Source of the DNA: Massilia sp. UBA2604
Lineage (GTDB): Bacteria > Pseudomonadota > Gammaproteobacteria > Burkholderiales > Burkholderiaceae_D
Assembly: GCA_002339265.1 (NCBI GenBank)
Contig: DDKG01000176.1
Location: forward strand, 1 to 20,706
DNA: 20,706 bases
Reading direction: 5' to 3'
Positions 1 through 7,535 of the stretch are shown here, piece by piece (the first letter of the stretch is position 1; each line of letters begins with the position of its first letter). The notes under the pieces were generated by a model. That model searched no databases. It had not been told where the DNA came from and was given only the letters and a program-made list of their open reading frames with translations. Both the position numbers and the translations under genes were made by a program.

Positions 1-1250
1 CGCTGCGCGCGGCCTCGCCCGAGGAAGGCCTGGAGCTCCTCGGCCGTGAGCCGGTCGACCTGGTGATCCAGGACATGAACTTCACGGCCGACACCACCTC
101 GGGCGAAGAAGGCGTGGCCCTGTTTCGCGAGATCCGCCTGCGCCATCCCGACCTGCCGGTGATCCTGCTCACCGCCTGGACGCACCTAGATGCGGCGGTC
201 GACCTGGTCAAGGCGGGCGCCGCCGACTATCTTTCCAAACCCTGGAACGACGAGCGCCTGCTGGCCACGGTCAGTAACTTGATCGAGCTGGGCCAGGCCA
301 ACCGTGCCCTGGGCAGCCGTCTGCAGCGCGAACGCAAGGCCAAGCGCGAGCTCGAACTGAACTTCGACCTGCGCGGCCTGGTGTGGCAAGACCCGGCCAC
401 CGAGCGTGTGCTGCACCTGGCCTGCCAGGTGGCGCGGGCCGACGTGCCGGTGCTGATCACAGGGCCCAACGGCACCGGCAAGGAGCGCATCGCCGAAATC
501 ATCCAGGCCAATTCGCAAGTGGCCGACGGCCCCTTCGTGGTGCTCAACTGCGGCGCCCTGCCGTCCGAACTGATCGAGGCCGAGCTGTTCGGCGCCGACG
601 CCGGCGCCTATACCGGCGCCTCGAAGGCGCGCGAAGGCAAGTTCGAAGCGGCCGACGGCGGCACCCTGTTCCTCGACGAAATCGGCAACCTGCCGCTGGC
701 CGGGCAGATGAAGCTGCTGCGGGTGCTGGAGACCGGCCGCTTCGAGCGGCTCGGCTCGAACCGCGAGCGGCAGGTGAAGGTGCGCGTGATCAGCGCCACC
801 AACGCCGACCTGCCGGCCATGATCCGCGCCGGGACCTTCCGCGAAGACCTGTTCTACCGCCTGAACGTGATCGAGCTGCGCCTGCCGCCGCTCGCGGGCC
901 GCCCGGGCGACATCCTGCCGCTGGCGCAATCCTTCCTGGCGCGCGGCAAGACCCTGCATCCATCCGCCGAAGCGGCCCTGCTGGCCCATCCCTGGCCCGG
1001 CAATGTGCGCGAGCTGAAGAACGTGATGGCGCGCGCCAACCTGCTGTCCAGCGGCGACACCATCACGGTGGCGGACCTCGGCCTGCCGGCCGCCAGCCTG
1101 CCGGCCCAGGACCTCGAACCCGACCGCGACGCCATCGTGGGGGCGCTGACGCGCGCCGGGGGCGTGGTGGCGCAGGCGGCGAACGAGCTTGGCCTGTCGC
1201 GCCAGGCGCTGTACCGCCGCATGGAGCGGCTTGCGATTCCACGTCCATGA
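1..1250 (+). CDS. Sigma-54-dependent response regulator (5' end outside window)
   Basis: Partial gene: the reading frame is open from base 3 at the window edge, so the true start lies upstream. About 415 residues are visible. The first part is a receiver domain with the likely phospho-acceptor Asp at 72-74 (in VIQDMNF) and the conserved Lys of the LSKPW motif. A sigma-54 AAA+ domain follows: Walker A GPNGTGK at 462-482, the sigma-54 contact loop GAYTGA at 603-620, Walker B TLFLDE ending near 680, and the WPGNVREL motif. The C-terminus is a Fis-type helix-turn-helix ([16 protein letters not shown]). Proteins of this family bind upstream enhancers and use ATP to open sigma-54 promoters when phosphorylated. 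The stop codon overlaps the start of the histidine kinase as ATGA, so the two form a two-component pair. The target genes are not evident from this window. Confidence 0.95.
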   Translation, partial: LRAASPEEGLELLGREPVDLVIQDMNFTADTTSGEEGVALFREIRLRHPDLPVILLTAWTHLDAAVDLVKAGAADYLSKPWNDERLLATVSNLIELGQANRALGSRLQRERKAKRELELNFDLRGLVWQDPATERVLHLACQVARADVPVLITGPNGTGKERIAEIIQANSQVADGPFVVLNCGALPSELIEAELFGADAGAYTGASKAREGKFEAADGGTLFLDEIGNLPLAGQMKLLRVLETGRFERLGSNRERQVKVRVISATNADLPAMIRAGTFREDLFYRLNVIELRLPPLAGRPGDILPLAQSFLARGKTLHPSAEAALLAHPWPGNVRELKNVMARANLLSSGDTITVADLGLPAASLPAQDLEPDRDAIVGALTRAGGVVAQAANELGLSRQALYRRMERLAIPRP

Positions 1251-2632
1251 GTGAACGCCAGGCGCCGGCCCGGACCAGGTTCTCGCTGGTCACGCGCCTG
1301 TCGGCGCTGGTCGGCACCCTGCTCGTGCTGGCCATGCTGGCCGCGCTCGGCCTCGACCATCTGTTCCCCGGCCGGCCGCTGCTGGTCGCGGGCCTGTGCC
1401 TGCTCGGACTGCTGCCGGTCGCGATCATCACCCTGCGCGCGCAGGTCCAGCCCATCCTGTCGCTGTTTCGGGCGCTGGAAGGCACGGTGGACAGCTACCG
1501 CGACGGCGACTTTTCCTTCAGCCTGCATTGGCCCCATAACGACGAACTGAGCGACCTGATTGCGGCCCATAACCGGCTGGGCGCCGTGCTGCGCGAGCAG
1601 CGCCTGGGCCTGGCGCAGCGCGAACTGCTGCTCGACTCGATGGTGCAGAACACGCCGGTGGCGATGCTGCTGGTGGCTGACTCGGGCACCAACGCCGGTG
1701 CGCATCCGGGCATCATCGTGTACGCCAACGTCGCCGCGCGCCAGTTGCTGGCGCATGGCCGCAAGCTCGAGGGCCATGCGCTGCGCGCCGTGCTCGACGA
1801 AGCGGCGCCGGCCCTGCGCGAGGCGCTGGCGCGCGGCGGCGACGGCCTGTTCAGCGCGGGCGAAGGGGAGAACGAAGAGGTTTACCACCTGGCGCGCAGC
1901 ACTTTTACCCTGAACGCGCGCCGGCACGAACTGCTGCTGCTGCGCCAGCTGACGGCCGAACTGCGGCGCCAGGAAGTGCAGACGTGGAAAAAGGTGATCC
2001 GCGTGATCAGCCATGAACTCAACAACTCGCTGGCGCCGCTCGCCTCGCTCGCGCATTCCGGCGCCGAACTGGTACGGCGCGGGCAGGTGGAACGCCTGCC
2101 GCAGATCCTGTCGACCATCGGCGAACGCACCCGTCACCTGGAAAGCTTCATCCTCGGCTATGCGCGTTTCGCCAAGCTGCCGACGCCACGCCTGGAAGCC
2201 TGTCCGTGGCCGGAGCTGGTCGCGCGCCTGGCCGGCCAGGTCGATTTTTCGGTCGAAGGCGAGCTGCCGCCAGACCCGGCCTGGGTCGACGCCGCCCAGC
2301 TCGAGCAGGCGCTCCTGAACCTGCTCAAGAACGCGCACGAATCTGGATCCAGGCCAGAGCAGGTCCAGCTGCAGGTGCGGCGCGTGCAGGACCAGCTGCG
2401 CATCGACGTGCTCGATCGCGGCAGCGGCATGAGCGCGACGGTGCTGACCCAGGCCCTGGTGCCCTTCTATTCGACCAAGCGCAGCGGCACCGGCCTGGGG
2501 CTGGCGCTGGCGCGCGAAATCGCCGAAGCGCACGGCGGCCGCATCCTGCTTGCCAACCGCGACGGCGTCGGGCTGGCGGTGACGCTGTTCCTGCCGGCCC
2601 TGCCGTCTTCCTCATCTTCCTCACCCACCTGA
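1247..2632 (+). CDS. Membrane sensor histidine kinase (NtrY-like layout), partner of the upstream regulator
   Basis: 461 residues. The ATG at 1247 is chosen because it overlaps the regulator's TGA (ATGA) and is followed by a plausible membrane N-terminus; the frame is open further upstream only inside the regulator gene. Two transmembrane segments (about 17-37 and 44-62) are separated by a very short loop, so there is no sizeable periplasmic sensor. A HAMP-like linker (about 64-115) and a PAS-like region (about 129-225) follow. The H-box VISHELNNSLAPL puts the phospho-acceptor at His256. The ATPase domain has the N-box with Asn362, G1 DRGSGM (390-395), the F-box PFYSTK and G2 GTGLGL (414-419). 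The protein ends in a Ser-rich tail. It should autophosphorylate and control the sigma-54 regulator. The signal is unknown; the short loop suggests membrane or cytoplasmic sensing. Confidence 0.95.
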   Translation: MSERQAPARTRFSLVTRLSALVGTLLVLAMLAALGLDHLFPGRPLLVAGLCLLGLLPVAIITLRAQVQPILSLFRALEGTVDSYRDGDFSFSLHWPHNDELSDLIAAHNRLGAVLREQRLGLAQRELLLDSMVQNTPVAMLLVADSGTNAGAHPGIIVYANVAARQLLAHGRKLEGHALRAVLDEAAPALREALARGGDGLFSAGEGENEEVYHLARSTFTLNARRHELLLLRQLTAELRRQEVQTWKKVIRVISHELNNSLAPLASLAHSGAELVRRGQVERLPQILSTIGERTRHLESFILGYARFAKLPTPRLEACPWPELVARLAGQVDFSVEGELPPDPAWVDAAQLEQALLNLLKNAHESGSRPEQVQLQVRRVQDQLRIDVLDRGSGMSATVLTQALVPFYSTKRSGTGLGLALAREIAEAHGGRILLANRDGVGLAVTLFLPALPSSSSSSPT

Positions 2633-2641
2633 AAGGACATC

Positions 2642-3241
2642 ATGCTGACCGTCATCGGCAAGGCCACCTCGATCAATGTGCGCAAGGTGCTATGGACCTG
2701 CACCGAACTCGGATTGCCGTTCGTGCGCGAAGAATGGCAGGAGGACCATGCCGCGCTGAACCCGAACCGCATGGTGCCGGTGCTGGTCGACGACGGCTTC
2801 GTGCTGTGGGAATCGAACACCATCTGCCGCTACCTGTGCGAGCGGCACGAAGGCGCTGCGCTGCTGCCGCTCGAAGCGAAGGCGCGCGCCCGCGTCAGCC
2901 AGTGGATGGACTGGCAGGCCACGGAACTGAACACCGCCTGGCGCTACGCCTTCATGGCGCTGGTGCGCGGCAGCGCCGCACACCAGGATGCGGCGCTGAT
3001 CGAGGCCGGCATCGCGGGCTGGAACCGCCACGTCGGCCTGCTCGACGAATACCTTGGCAAGAATGGCCCCTGGGTCGCCGGCGCGGACTTTTCGCTGGCC
3101 GACATCGTGCTTGGCCTGTCGGTCAACCGCTGGCTGATGACGCCGATGGCGCGGCCCGACTATCCGCACGTGGCGGCCTGGTATGCGCGCGTGGGCGAAC
3201 GTCCTGGCTTCGGCGCATGGTGCGGCAACGGCGTGCCTTGA
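2642..3241 (+). CDS. Glutathione S-transferase family protein
   Basis: 199 residues, the usual length for a bacterial cytosolic GST. The thioredoxin-like N-terminal half has a candidate catalytic Ser10 (ATSINVRKV), the cis-Pro motif MVPVL (44-48) and the glutathione-binding segment WESNTICRYL (56-65). The all-helical C-terminal half contains GADFSLADIVLGL, matching the conserved N-capping box of GSTs. The family conjugates or reduces electrophiles with glutathione; the substrate here cannot be read from sequence. The ATG is preceded by AAGGA at 2633-2637. It starts 9 bp after the kinase stop, so it may be cotranscribed with the two-component pair, though its role need not be linked. Confidence 0.93.
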   Translation: MLTVIGKATSINVRKVLWTCTELGLPFVREEWQEDHAALNPNRMVPVLVDDGFVLWESNTICRYLCERHEGAALLPLEAKARARVSQWMDWQATELNTAWRYAFMALVRGSAAHQDAALIEAGIAGWNRHVGLLDEYLGKNGPWVAGADFSLADIVLGLSVNRWLMTPMARPDYPHVAAWYARVGERPGFGAWCGNGVP

Positions 3242-3264
3242 GCGAAAGGACCATGCGCGGCGTC

Positions 3265-3273
3265 TGGTAAGAT
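3265..3273 (+). promoter_or_regulatory. Candidate extended -10 promoter for the spermidine-synthase-like gene
   Basis: TGGTAAGAT fits an extended -10 (TG, one base, then TAAGAT). It lies in the 59-bp gap before the ATG at 3301. No good -35 is seen at 16-18 bp; TTGAGC at 3238 is 24 bp away, which is too far. A start near 3280 would give a leader of about 20 bases. Assigned by eye only. Confidence 0.4.
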
Positions 3274-3300
3274 CGGCTTTGCTTTTCGCCCATCGTCACC

Positions 3301-4071
3301 ATGCCGCCGTCCACCATCGATCCCCGCTTCGCCCAGCCCGGCCACCCGCCCGCCACCATCGACGAATTCGAAGGCGTGCGCTTTTTGCACCTCGGCACCT
3401 CCTGGGTGCAGGGCGCGATGCGCATCGCCAAGCCGGACACGATCGAACTCGAATACGTGCAGATGATGATGACGTGGACGCTGTTCCAGCGCGCACCGCG
3501 CCGCATCGCCCAACTCGGGCTGGGCAGCGCGGCGCTCACCAAGTTCTGTTATCAACGCTTCCCCGAGGCGAAGGTCACGGCTGTCGAACTCAATCCGAAC
3601 GTGATCGCGATCTGCCGCGCCTTGTTCGGCCTTCCCGACAACGACGCCCGCCTCGACGTGCGCGAGATGAACGCGCTCGACTTCGTGCTCGACCCGGACA
3701 ACCACGGCAAGTTCGACGTGCTGCAGGTCGACCTGTACGACCAGGACGCGCGCGGTCCCGTGCTCGATTCGGTCGAGTTCTACCAGGGCTGCCGCGATTG
3801 CCTGGCGCCGGGCGGCATCATGACCGCCAATGTGTTCGGCGATTTCAGCAACTACGACAAGAACTTCCTGCACATGGAGCAGGTGTTCGACGCCGTCGCC
3901 TGGCTGCCCGAGGTGCACGACGCGAACGTGGTGGTGCTGGCATTCAGGGATGCGCCGGAGATCGACTTCGCGGTGCTGTACGAGCGCGCCGGCGAGATCA
4001 AGCGGCGCCTGAACCTGCCGGCCAAGGACTGGGTCAACGGCCTGAAAGAGTGGATGCGCGACCACGCGTGA
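3301..4071 (+). CDS. Spermidine synthase-like SAM-fold protein
   Basis: 256 residues. The core is a Rossmann nucleotide-binding fold: QLGLGSAALTKF (glycine loop), then VTAVELNP with the acidic residue that binds the ribose of the cofactor. The later segment DVLQVDLYDQDARGP...FYQGCRDCLAPGGI resembles the spermidine/spermine synthase signature, including the D-x-x-D arrangement and the PGG turn. The glycine loop differs from the GGGDG usual in SpeE, and no speD (AdoMet decarboxylase) is nearby. Aminopropyl transfer is therefore not certain; a SAM-dependent methyltransferase or other polyamine-like role is possible. The start was chosen as the first ATG after the extended -10; there is no clear Shine-Dalgarno sequence before it. 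The 3' end overlaps the convergent small gene by 38 bp. Confidence 0.8.
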   Translation: MPPSTIDPRFAQPGHPPATIDEFEGVRFLHLGTSWVQGAMRIAKPDTIELEYVQMMMTWTLFQRAPRRIAQLGLGSAALTKFCYQRFPEAKVTAVELNPNVIAICRALFGLPDNDARLDVREMNALDFVLDPDNHGKFDVLQVDLYDQDARGPVLDSVEFYQGCRDCLAPGGIMTANVFGDFSNYDKNFLHMEQVFDAVAWLPEVHDANVVVLAFRDAPEIDFAVLYERAGEIKRRLNLPAKDWVNGLKEWMRDHA

Positions 4072-4549
4072 GCGCAAGCTTGTGGCGCGGCGTGGGCGGC
4101 TGGCGTCCCGGATGCTGGCCGGTCACGCCCAGCTCGGACGCCGGCACCGGCGCCCCGAGCACCGCGAACACCGCGCCGCAAGGTTCGCGCTCCAGCCCCA
4201 GCACCGGGAACACCCGTTCCAGGTTGGCGTACTTGGCCCAGGCTCCGGCGCCGCGCGACTGGCTCGGCGGGATCGACATCGCGGCATAGCCGCGCGCGCC
4301 CTCCTCGACCGCCGCGATGCTGCGCATGCGGGCATCGCGCGCCTCTTCATCGGCTACCTCGGCCTCGCCGGCATCCATGCAGCGCACCCGCAGCTGCGCG
4401 CCGGGCAGCGGGTGGTCCTGGAGTTTCTGGTTGGGAGCGTGCCAGAGCTGCATCAGCACGATGCCGGTCGGCCCGTGGGCGTCCCAGGCGCTTTCGAGAC
4501 TGCCGTGGTGCTGCAGGCCATACCGCTTGCATAGCTGGGTGATATTCAT
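4034..4549 (-). CDS. Hypothetical protein, 171 residues, convergent with the upstream + strand gene
   Basis: Not recognised. From the ATG at 4549 the protein reads MNITQLCKRYGLQHHGS and shows a soluble, mixed composition with no signal peptide or membrane segment. Its middle is acidic (DAGEAEVADEEARDARM), and the C-terminus is Pro/Arg-rich where it overlaps the + strand gene by 38 bp. This start is preferred over 4702 because the extra 51 residues are basic, low-complexity and lie over the neighbouring small gene. The ATG follows the stop of that gene by a single base, with GGAAC a few bases upstream, suggesting translational coupling. The C-terminal 25-35 residues may be poorly conserved. 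Confidence 0.65.
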   Translation of the reverse strand: MNITQLCKRYGLQHHGSLESAWDAHGPTGIVLMQLWHAPNQKLQDHPLPGAQLRVRCMDAGEAEVADEEARDARMRSIAAVEEGARGYAAMSIPPSQSRGAGAWAKYANLERVFPVLGLEREPCGAVFAVLGAPVPASELGVTGQHPGRQPPTPRHKLALTRGRASTLSGR

Positions 4550-4550
4550 G

Positions 4551-4748
4551 CTAGTGGTTCCGTTGCCGTTGGCGCCGCTCGCGGCTGCGGCGGGCGGCGG
4601 GATCCTGCATGGCGCGCAGCAGGATCTCTTGTGAGACATTGCAGCTCTCGAGGTACACCAATCCCGCCGACACGCCACGCGTCTCGGCCAGGAACAACGC
4701 ATATTCGGTGGCGAGCGCGGACCGCTCGTCGATTCGTCGTTGGATCAT
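4551..4748 (-). CDS. Small hypothetical protein, 65 residues
   Basis: Starts at the ATG at 4748 (MIQRRIDERSALATEYALFLAETRG) and ends one base before the next gene on the same strand. The sequence is helical in character, charged, and ends in a basic Arg-rich tail (ARRSRERRQRQRNH), which could contact nucleic acid; that is only a suggestion from composition. No domain was recognised. It is the first gene of a two-gene unit reading away from the AT-rich intergenic region, so its promoter should lie between 4749 and about 4850. The Shine-Dalgarno sequence is weak. Confidence 0.55.
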   Translation of the reverse strand: MIQRRIDERSALATEYALFLAETRGVSAGLVYLESCNVSQEILLRAMQDPAARRSRERRQRQRNH

Positions 4749-4831
4749 GATGTGGCTGCCTACGAAGTGCGGCGAAAGCGCCGGCTTGAGACCTTATGCT
4801 AAAGCTACTGGGCAGCACACCATTGGAAATC

Positions 4832-4850
4832 TTGTTAGAGAACGTAACAA
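4832..4850. promoter_or_regulatory. Perfect inverted repeat TTGTTA-N7-TAACAA, candidate operator
   Basis: Six-base arms at 4832-4837 and 4845-4850 around a 7-base centre form a 19-bp dyad, a usual size for a dimeric regulator site. It lies about 105-125 bp upstream of the -24/-12-like element, the distance typical of enhancer sites for sigma-54 activators. No regulator is assigned. Confidence 0.35.
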
Positions 4851-4955
4851 TCCAGCAAACACTTCTCAACAATATTTCTCACCAAAAACTTCTTTATTCT
4901 CAGCGCATTACCCGACATTCATGAATACGTTGTGAAGTATGAGAACACGTCTCTT

Positions 4956-4971
4956 TTGCACGACGATTGCT
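4956..4971 (+). promoter_or_regulatory. Candidate sigma-54 (-24/-12) promoter upstream of the TonB-dependent receptor
   Basis: TTGCACG-N4-TTGCT matches the consensus TGGCACG-N4-TTGCW at 11 of 12 positions with exact spacing. The mismatch removes one G of the nearly invariant GG at -24, so activity is doubtful. Transcription would begin near 4983 and leave a leader of about 117 bases. Confidence 0.3.
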
Positions 4972-5046
4972 CGACCGATTCACCTTCGTATTTACTTATT
5001 TCAATAACTTCGTGGTGTTTATATATATCCCATTGCTAACATCAAA

Positions 5047-5070
5047 TGACATCCGAACAAGCGGATGACA
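5047..5070 (+). promoter_or_regulatory. Leader stem-loop before the TonB-dependent receptor
   Basis: TGACATCCG at 5047-5055 pairs with CGGATGACA at 5062-5070 in 8 of 9 positions around the loop AACAAG. It sits 16 bases before the Shine-Dalgarno sequence, where a hairpin could affect translation. As DNA it could equally be an operator dyad. Confidence 0.4.
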
Positions 5071-5086
5071 TGACAAAACTCATTGC

Positions 5087-5092
5087 AGGGGG
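5087..5092 (+). promoter_or_regulatory. Ribosome-binding site of the TonB-dependent receptor gene
   Basis: AGGGGG lies 7 bases before the ATG at 5100, which supports that start. A second AAAGG abuts the ATG directly and is too close to serve. Confidence 0.6.
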
Positions 5093-5099
5093 TTAAAGG

Positions 5100-7535
5100 A
5101 TGACGACGAAGTTGAACAGGAAAACACTGCCGCAACGCGCCCTGCTGGCGTCGGCACTGATGGCGGCGCTGGCGCCCGCGAGCGCCCAGCAGGCGGCCGA
5201 CAATATGTCGCAAGTCGTGGTGCTCGGCTCGCGCACCCAGGCCAAGACCGCACTCGATACCGCGGTCCCGGTGGGCCTCATCAACAGCAAGGACATCCAG
5301 TCCGCCGGCACGCTCGAACTGGGCAAGGTGCTGCAAGACCTCGACCCGTCGTTCAACTTCACCAGCACCTTCGTCAGCGACGGCACCGACATCATCCGCC
5401 CCGCCACCCTGCGCGGCCTGGGCCCGGACCAGCTGCTGGTGCTCATCAACGGCAAGCGCCGCCACCAGCAGGCCCTGGTCAACGTGCAGCAGACCATCGG
5501 CCGCGGCTCGGCCGGCACCGACATCAATGCGATCCCACTGTCGGCGATCCAGTCGATCGAGGTACTGCGCGACGGCGCCGCGGCCCAGTACGGATCGGAT
5601 GCGATCGCCGGCGTCATCAACATCATCCTCAAGAAGGGCGCCGGCAACGGCACGCTCAGCGCCAGCGCCGGCACCACCGACGAAGGCGACGGCGATACCT
5701 ACTCGGCCAGCGCCAACCGCGGCTTCGCGCTGGGCGCCGACGGCGGCTACCTGAATCTGTCGGTCGAAGCGCGCAAGCGCGACGAGACCAACCGCGCCGG
5801 GCCGGACACCTTGCGCGTCTCCCCGCCGCGCGTGACCCAGCGCCTGGGCGACAGCAACGCCAAGGACTACTATCTGTGGATGAATTCGGCCATCCCGACC
5901 GCCGGCGGCGAGCTGTATGCCTTCGGCGGCGCCTCCAAGCGCAAGGGCGATTCGGGCGGCTTCTTCCGCCCGGCCGACGATGCGCGCAACGTGCCCGAGG
6001 TCTATCCGAACGGCTTCCTGCCGAATATCGTGACCACCGTGCAGGACGCCTCGCTGGCCGTCGGCTACCGCCACGACCTGCCGAACGGTTGGAACGCCGA
6101 CGCCAGCGTGAACCACGGCCGCAGCCAGCTCAAGTTCCACGAACGGAATTCGATCAACGTCAGCTACTGGTATGAGAACGGCGAGTCGCCGACGTCGGCC
6201 GACACCGGCACGCTCAAGTTCGAGCAGACCACCCTCAACCTCGACTTCAAGGGACCGGTGAACGTGCTGGGCGGCGAGCTGTTCGTGGCCGCCGGCTTCG
6301 AATGGCGGCGCGATAACTACGAGATCGAGGCCGGCGATCCGGTCTCTTACCAGTACGGCCGCACCAACAACCCTGCCATCATCATCCGCGACCAGAGCGG
6401 CGGCATCGCCGCCTCGGGCATCCAGGGCTTCCCCGGCTACACCCCGGGCACCGCGGTCGACGAGGGCCGCCACAACACCGCCTACTACCTGGACCTCGAG
6501 CGCAGGTTCGGCGACAGCGTCACGCTCGGCGCCGCGGCGCGCCACGAACGCTATTCGGACTTCGGCAACACCACCATCGGCAAACTGAGCCTGCGCTGGG
6601 ACCCGAGCCGCACGATCGGCATCCGCGGCAGCGCCTCGACCGGCTTCCGGGCGCCGGGCGTGCAGCAGAAGTTCTACAGCTCGGTCTCGACCAACCTGAA
6701 CGCGGCCGGCGTGCTGACCGAGACCCTCACCGCGCGAGAAGACAGCGCCGTCACGCGCGCCTTCGGCATCGCGCCGCTGCAGGAAGAAACGTCGAAAAGC
6801 GCCAGCATAGGCATGATCCTGCGGCCGAACCAGGGCTTCTCGCTCACCGCCGATGTGTACCGCACCAAGATCGACGACCGCATCGTCTTCTCCAGCAATA
6901 TCGCGCCCGAGGGCGGCCCCTGCCCGACGCCGGCTTCGTGCCCGATCCGCGCCATCCTCGATCCGCTGCGCGTGGGCCAGGCCCAGTTCTTTACCAATGC
7001 GATCGACACCACCACCACCGGCTTCGACCTGGTGGCGCAGCAGACCATCCGCGGCGCGGGCTCGACCCTGGTGCTGTCGGGCCAGCTGGGCTTCAACAAG
7101 ACCGAGGTGGACGACCGCCACTCGCAGTCGCCGGTGCTCACCGGCGCCCAGCTGTTCGACGACGCCCAGGTGACGCTGATCGAACGCGGCCAGCCGCGCA
7201 AGCACCACGTGGTGTCGGCCGACTACACCGCCGGACCGTGGAACGTGACGGCGCGCGCCAATTACTTCGGCGAAGTGCAGGGCCAGGGCTTCACGGCGCC
7301 GTTCGTCCAGACCTGGGCTGCGAAGTGGATCGTCGACCTGACCGGCCGCTATGCCTTCGACAAGAAGCTGTCGCTGTCGGCCGGCGTGAACAATCTGTTC
7401 GACACCTATCCGACACGCTGGGATCCCGAGCGCGCCGCGCCCTTCCCGCAGATGGGCTTCACGCATTGCTGGGAGACCTGCCCGTTCGGCATGAACGGAC
7501 GCTCGGCCTACGTGAAGGCGGACTACACGTTCTGA
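5100..7535 (+). CDS. TonB-dependent outer-membrane receptor
   Basis: 811 residues. The N-terminus has a basic start, a hydrophobic stretch (about 13-26) and a signal peptidase I site after ASA near residue 29. A Val-rich SQVVVLGSRT segment (37-46) is a plausible TonB box. The plug domain (about 50-180) has typical motifs: LRGLGPDQLLVLINGKR, IEVLRDGAAAQYGSDAIAGVINIILKKG. The rest is beta-barrel, with paired Cys in two places (GPCPTPASCP near 611-620 and HCWETCPF near the C-terminus) that could form loop disulfides. It ends in VKADYTF, with the terminal Phe expected for outer-membrane insertion. The family imports scarce ligands such as iron complexes, cobalamin or oligosaccharides using TonB energy; the ligand is not evident. 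No anti-sigma/sigma pair is adjacent and there is no N-terminal signalling domain. Its end overlaps the convergent AraC gene by 13 bp. Confidence 0.95.
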   Translation: MTTKLNRKTLPQRALLASALMAALAPASAQQAADNMSQVVVLGSRTQAKTALDTAVPVGLINSKDIQSAGTLELGKVLQDLDPSFNFTSTFVSDGTDIIRPATLRGLGPDQLLVLINGKRRHQQALVNVQQTIGRGSAGTDINAIPLSAIQSIEVLRDGAAAQYGSDAIAGVINIILKKGAGNGTLSASAGTTDEGDGDTYSASANRGFALGADGGYLNLSVEARKRDETNRAGPDTLRVSPPRVTQRLGDSNAKDYYLWMNSAIPTAGGELYAFGGASKRKGDSGGFFRPADDARNVPEVYPNGFLPNIVTTVQDASLAVGYRHDLPNGWNADASVNHGRSQLKFHERNSINVSYWYENGESPTSADTGTLKFEQTTLNLDFKGPVNVLGGELFVAAGFEWRRDNYEIEAGDPVSYQYGRTNNPAIIIRDQSGGIAASGIQGFPGYTPGTAVDEGRHNTAYYLDLERRFGDSVTLGAAARHERYSDFGNTTIGKLSLRWDPSRTIGIRGSASTGFRAPGVQQKFYSSVSTNLNAAGVLTETLTAREDSAVTRAFGIAPLQEETSKSASIGMILRPNQGFSLTADVYRTKIDDRIVFSSNIAPEGGPCPTPASCPIRAILDPLRVGQAQFFTNAIDTTTTGFDLVAQQTIRGAGSTLVLSGQLGFNKTEVDDRHSQSPVLTGAQLFDDAQVTLIERGQPRKHHVVSADYTAGPWNVTARANYFGEVQGQGFTAPFVQTWAAKWIVDLTGRYAFDKKLSLSAGVNNLFDTYPTRWDPERAAPFPQMGFTHCWETCPFGMNGRSAYVKADYTF

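Larger units (their letters stand above)
4749..5099. other. AT-rich intergenic region between divergent transcription units
   Basis: About 350 bp without a supported gene. It is clearly richer in A+T than the rest of the window, for example the stretch 4980-5040. It separates the small - strand gene pair from the TonB-dependent receptor and should hold promoters for both. Elements listed separately are the inverted repeat at 4832-4850, the -24/-12-like element at 4956-4971, the hairpin at 5047-5070 and the ribosome-binding site at 5087-5092. A weak sigma-70-like pair (TTCAAT at 5000, TATATA at 5022) is also possible. Confidence 0.8.

Noticed and set aside
854..2533. Long - strand open frame opposite the response regulator and histidine kinase
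   Set aside because: Composition is Gln/Arg/Ala-rich shadow sequence and the + strand genes have complete catalytic motifs.
5000..5027. TTCAAT and TATATA as a sigma-70 promoter for the receptor
   Set aside because: The -35 is weak and AT-rich DNA gives such matches by chance; it is mentioned only as an alternative to the -24/-12 element.
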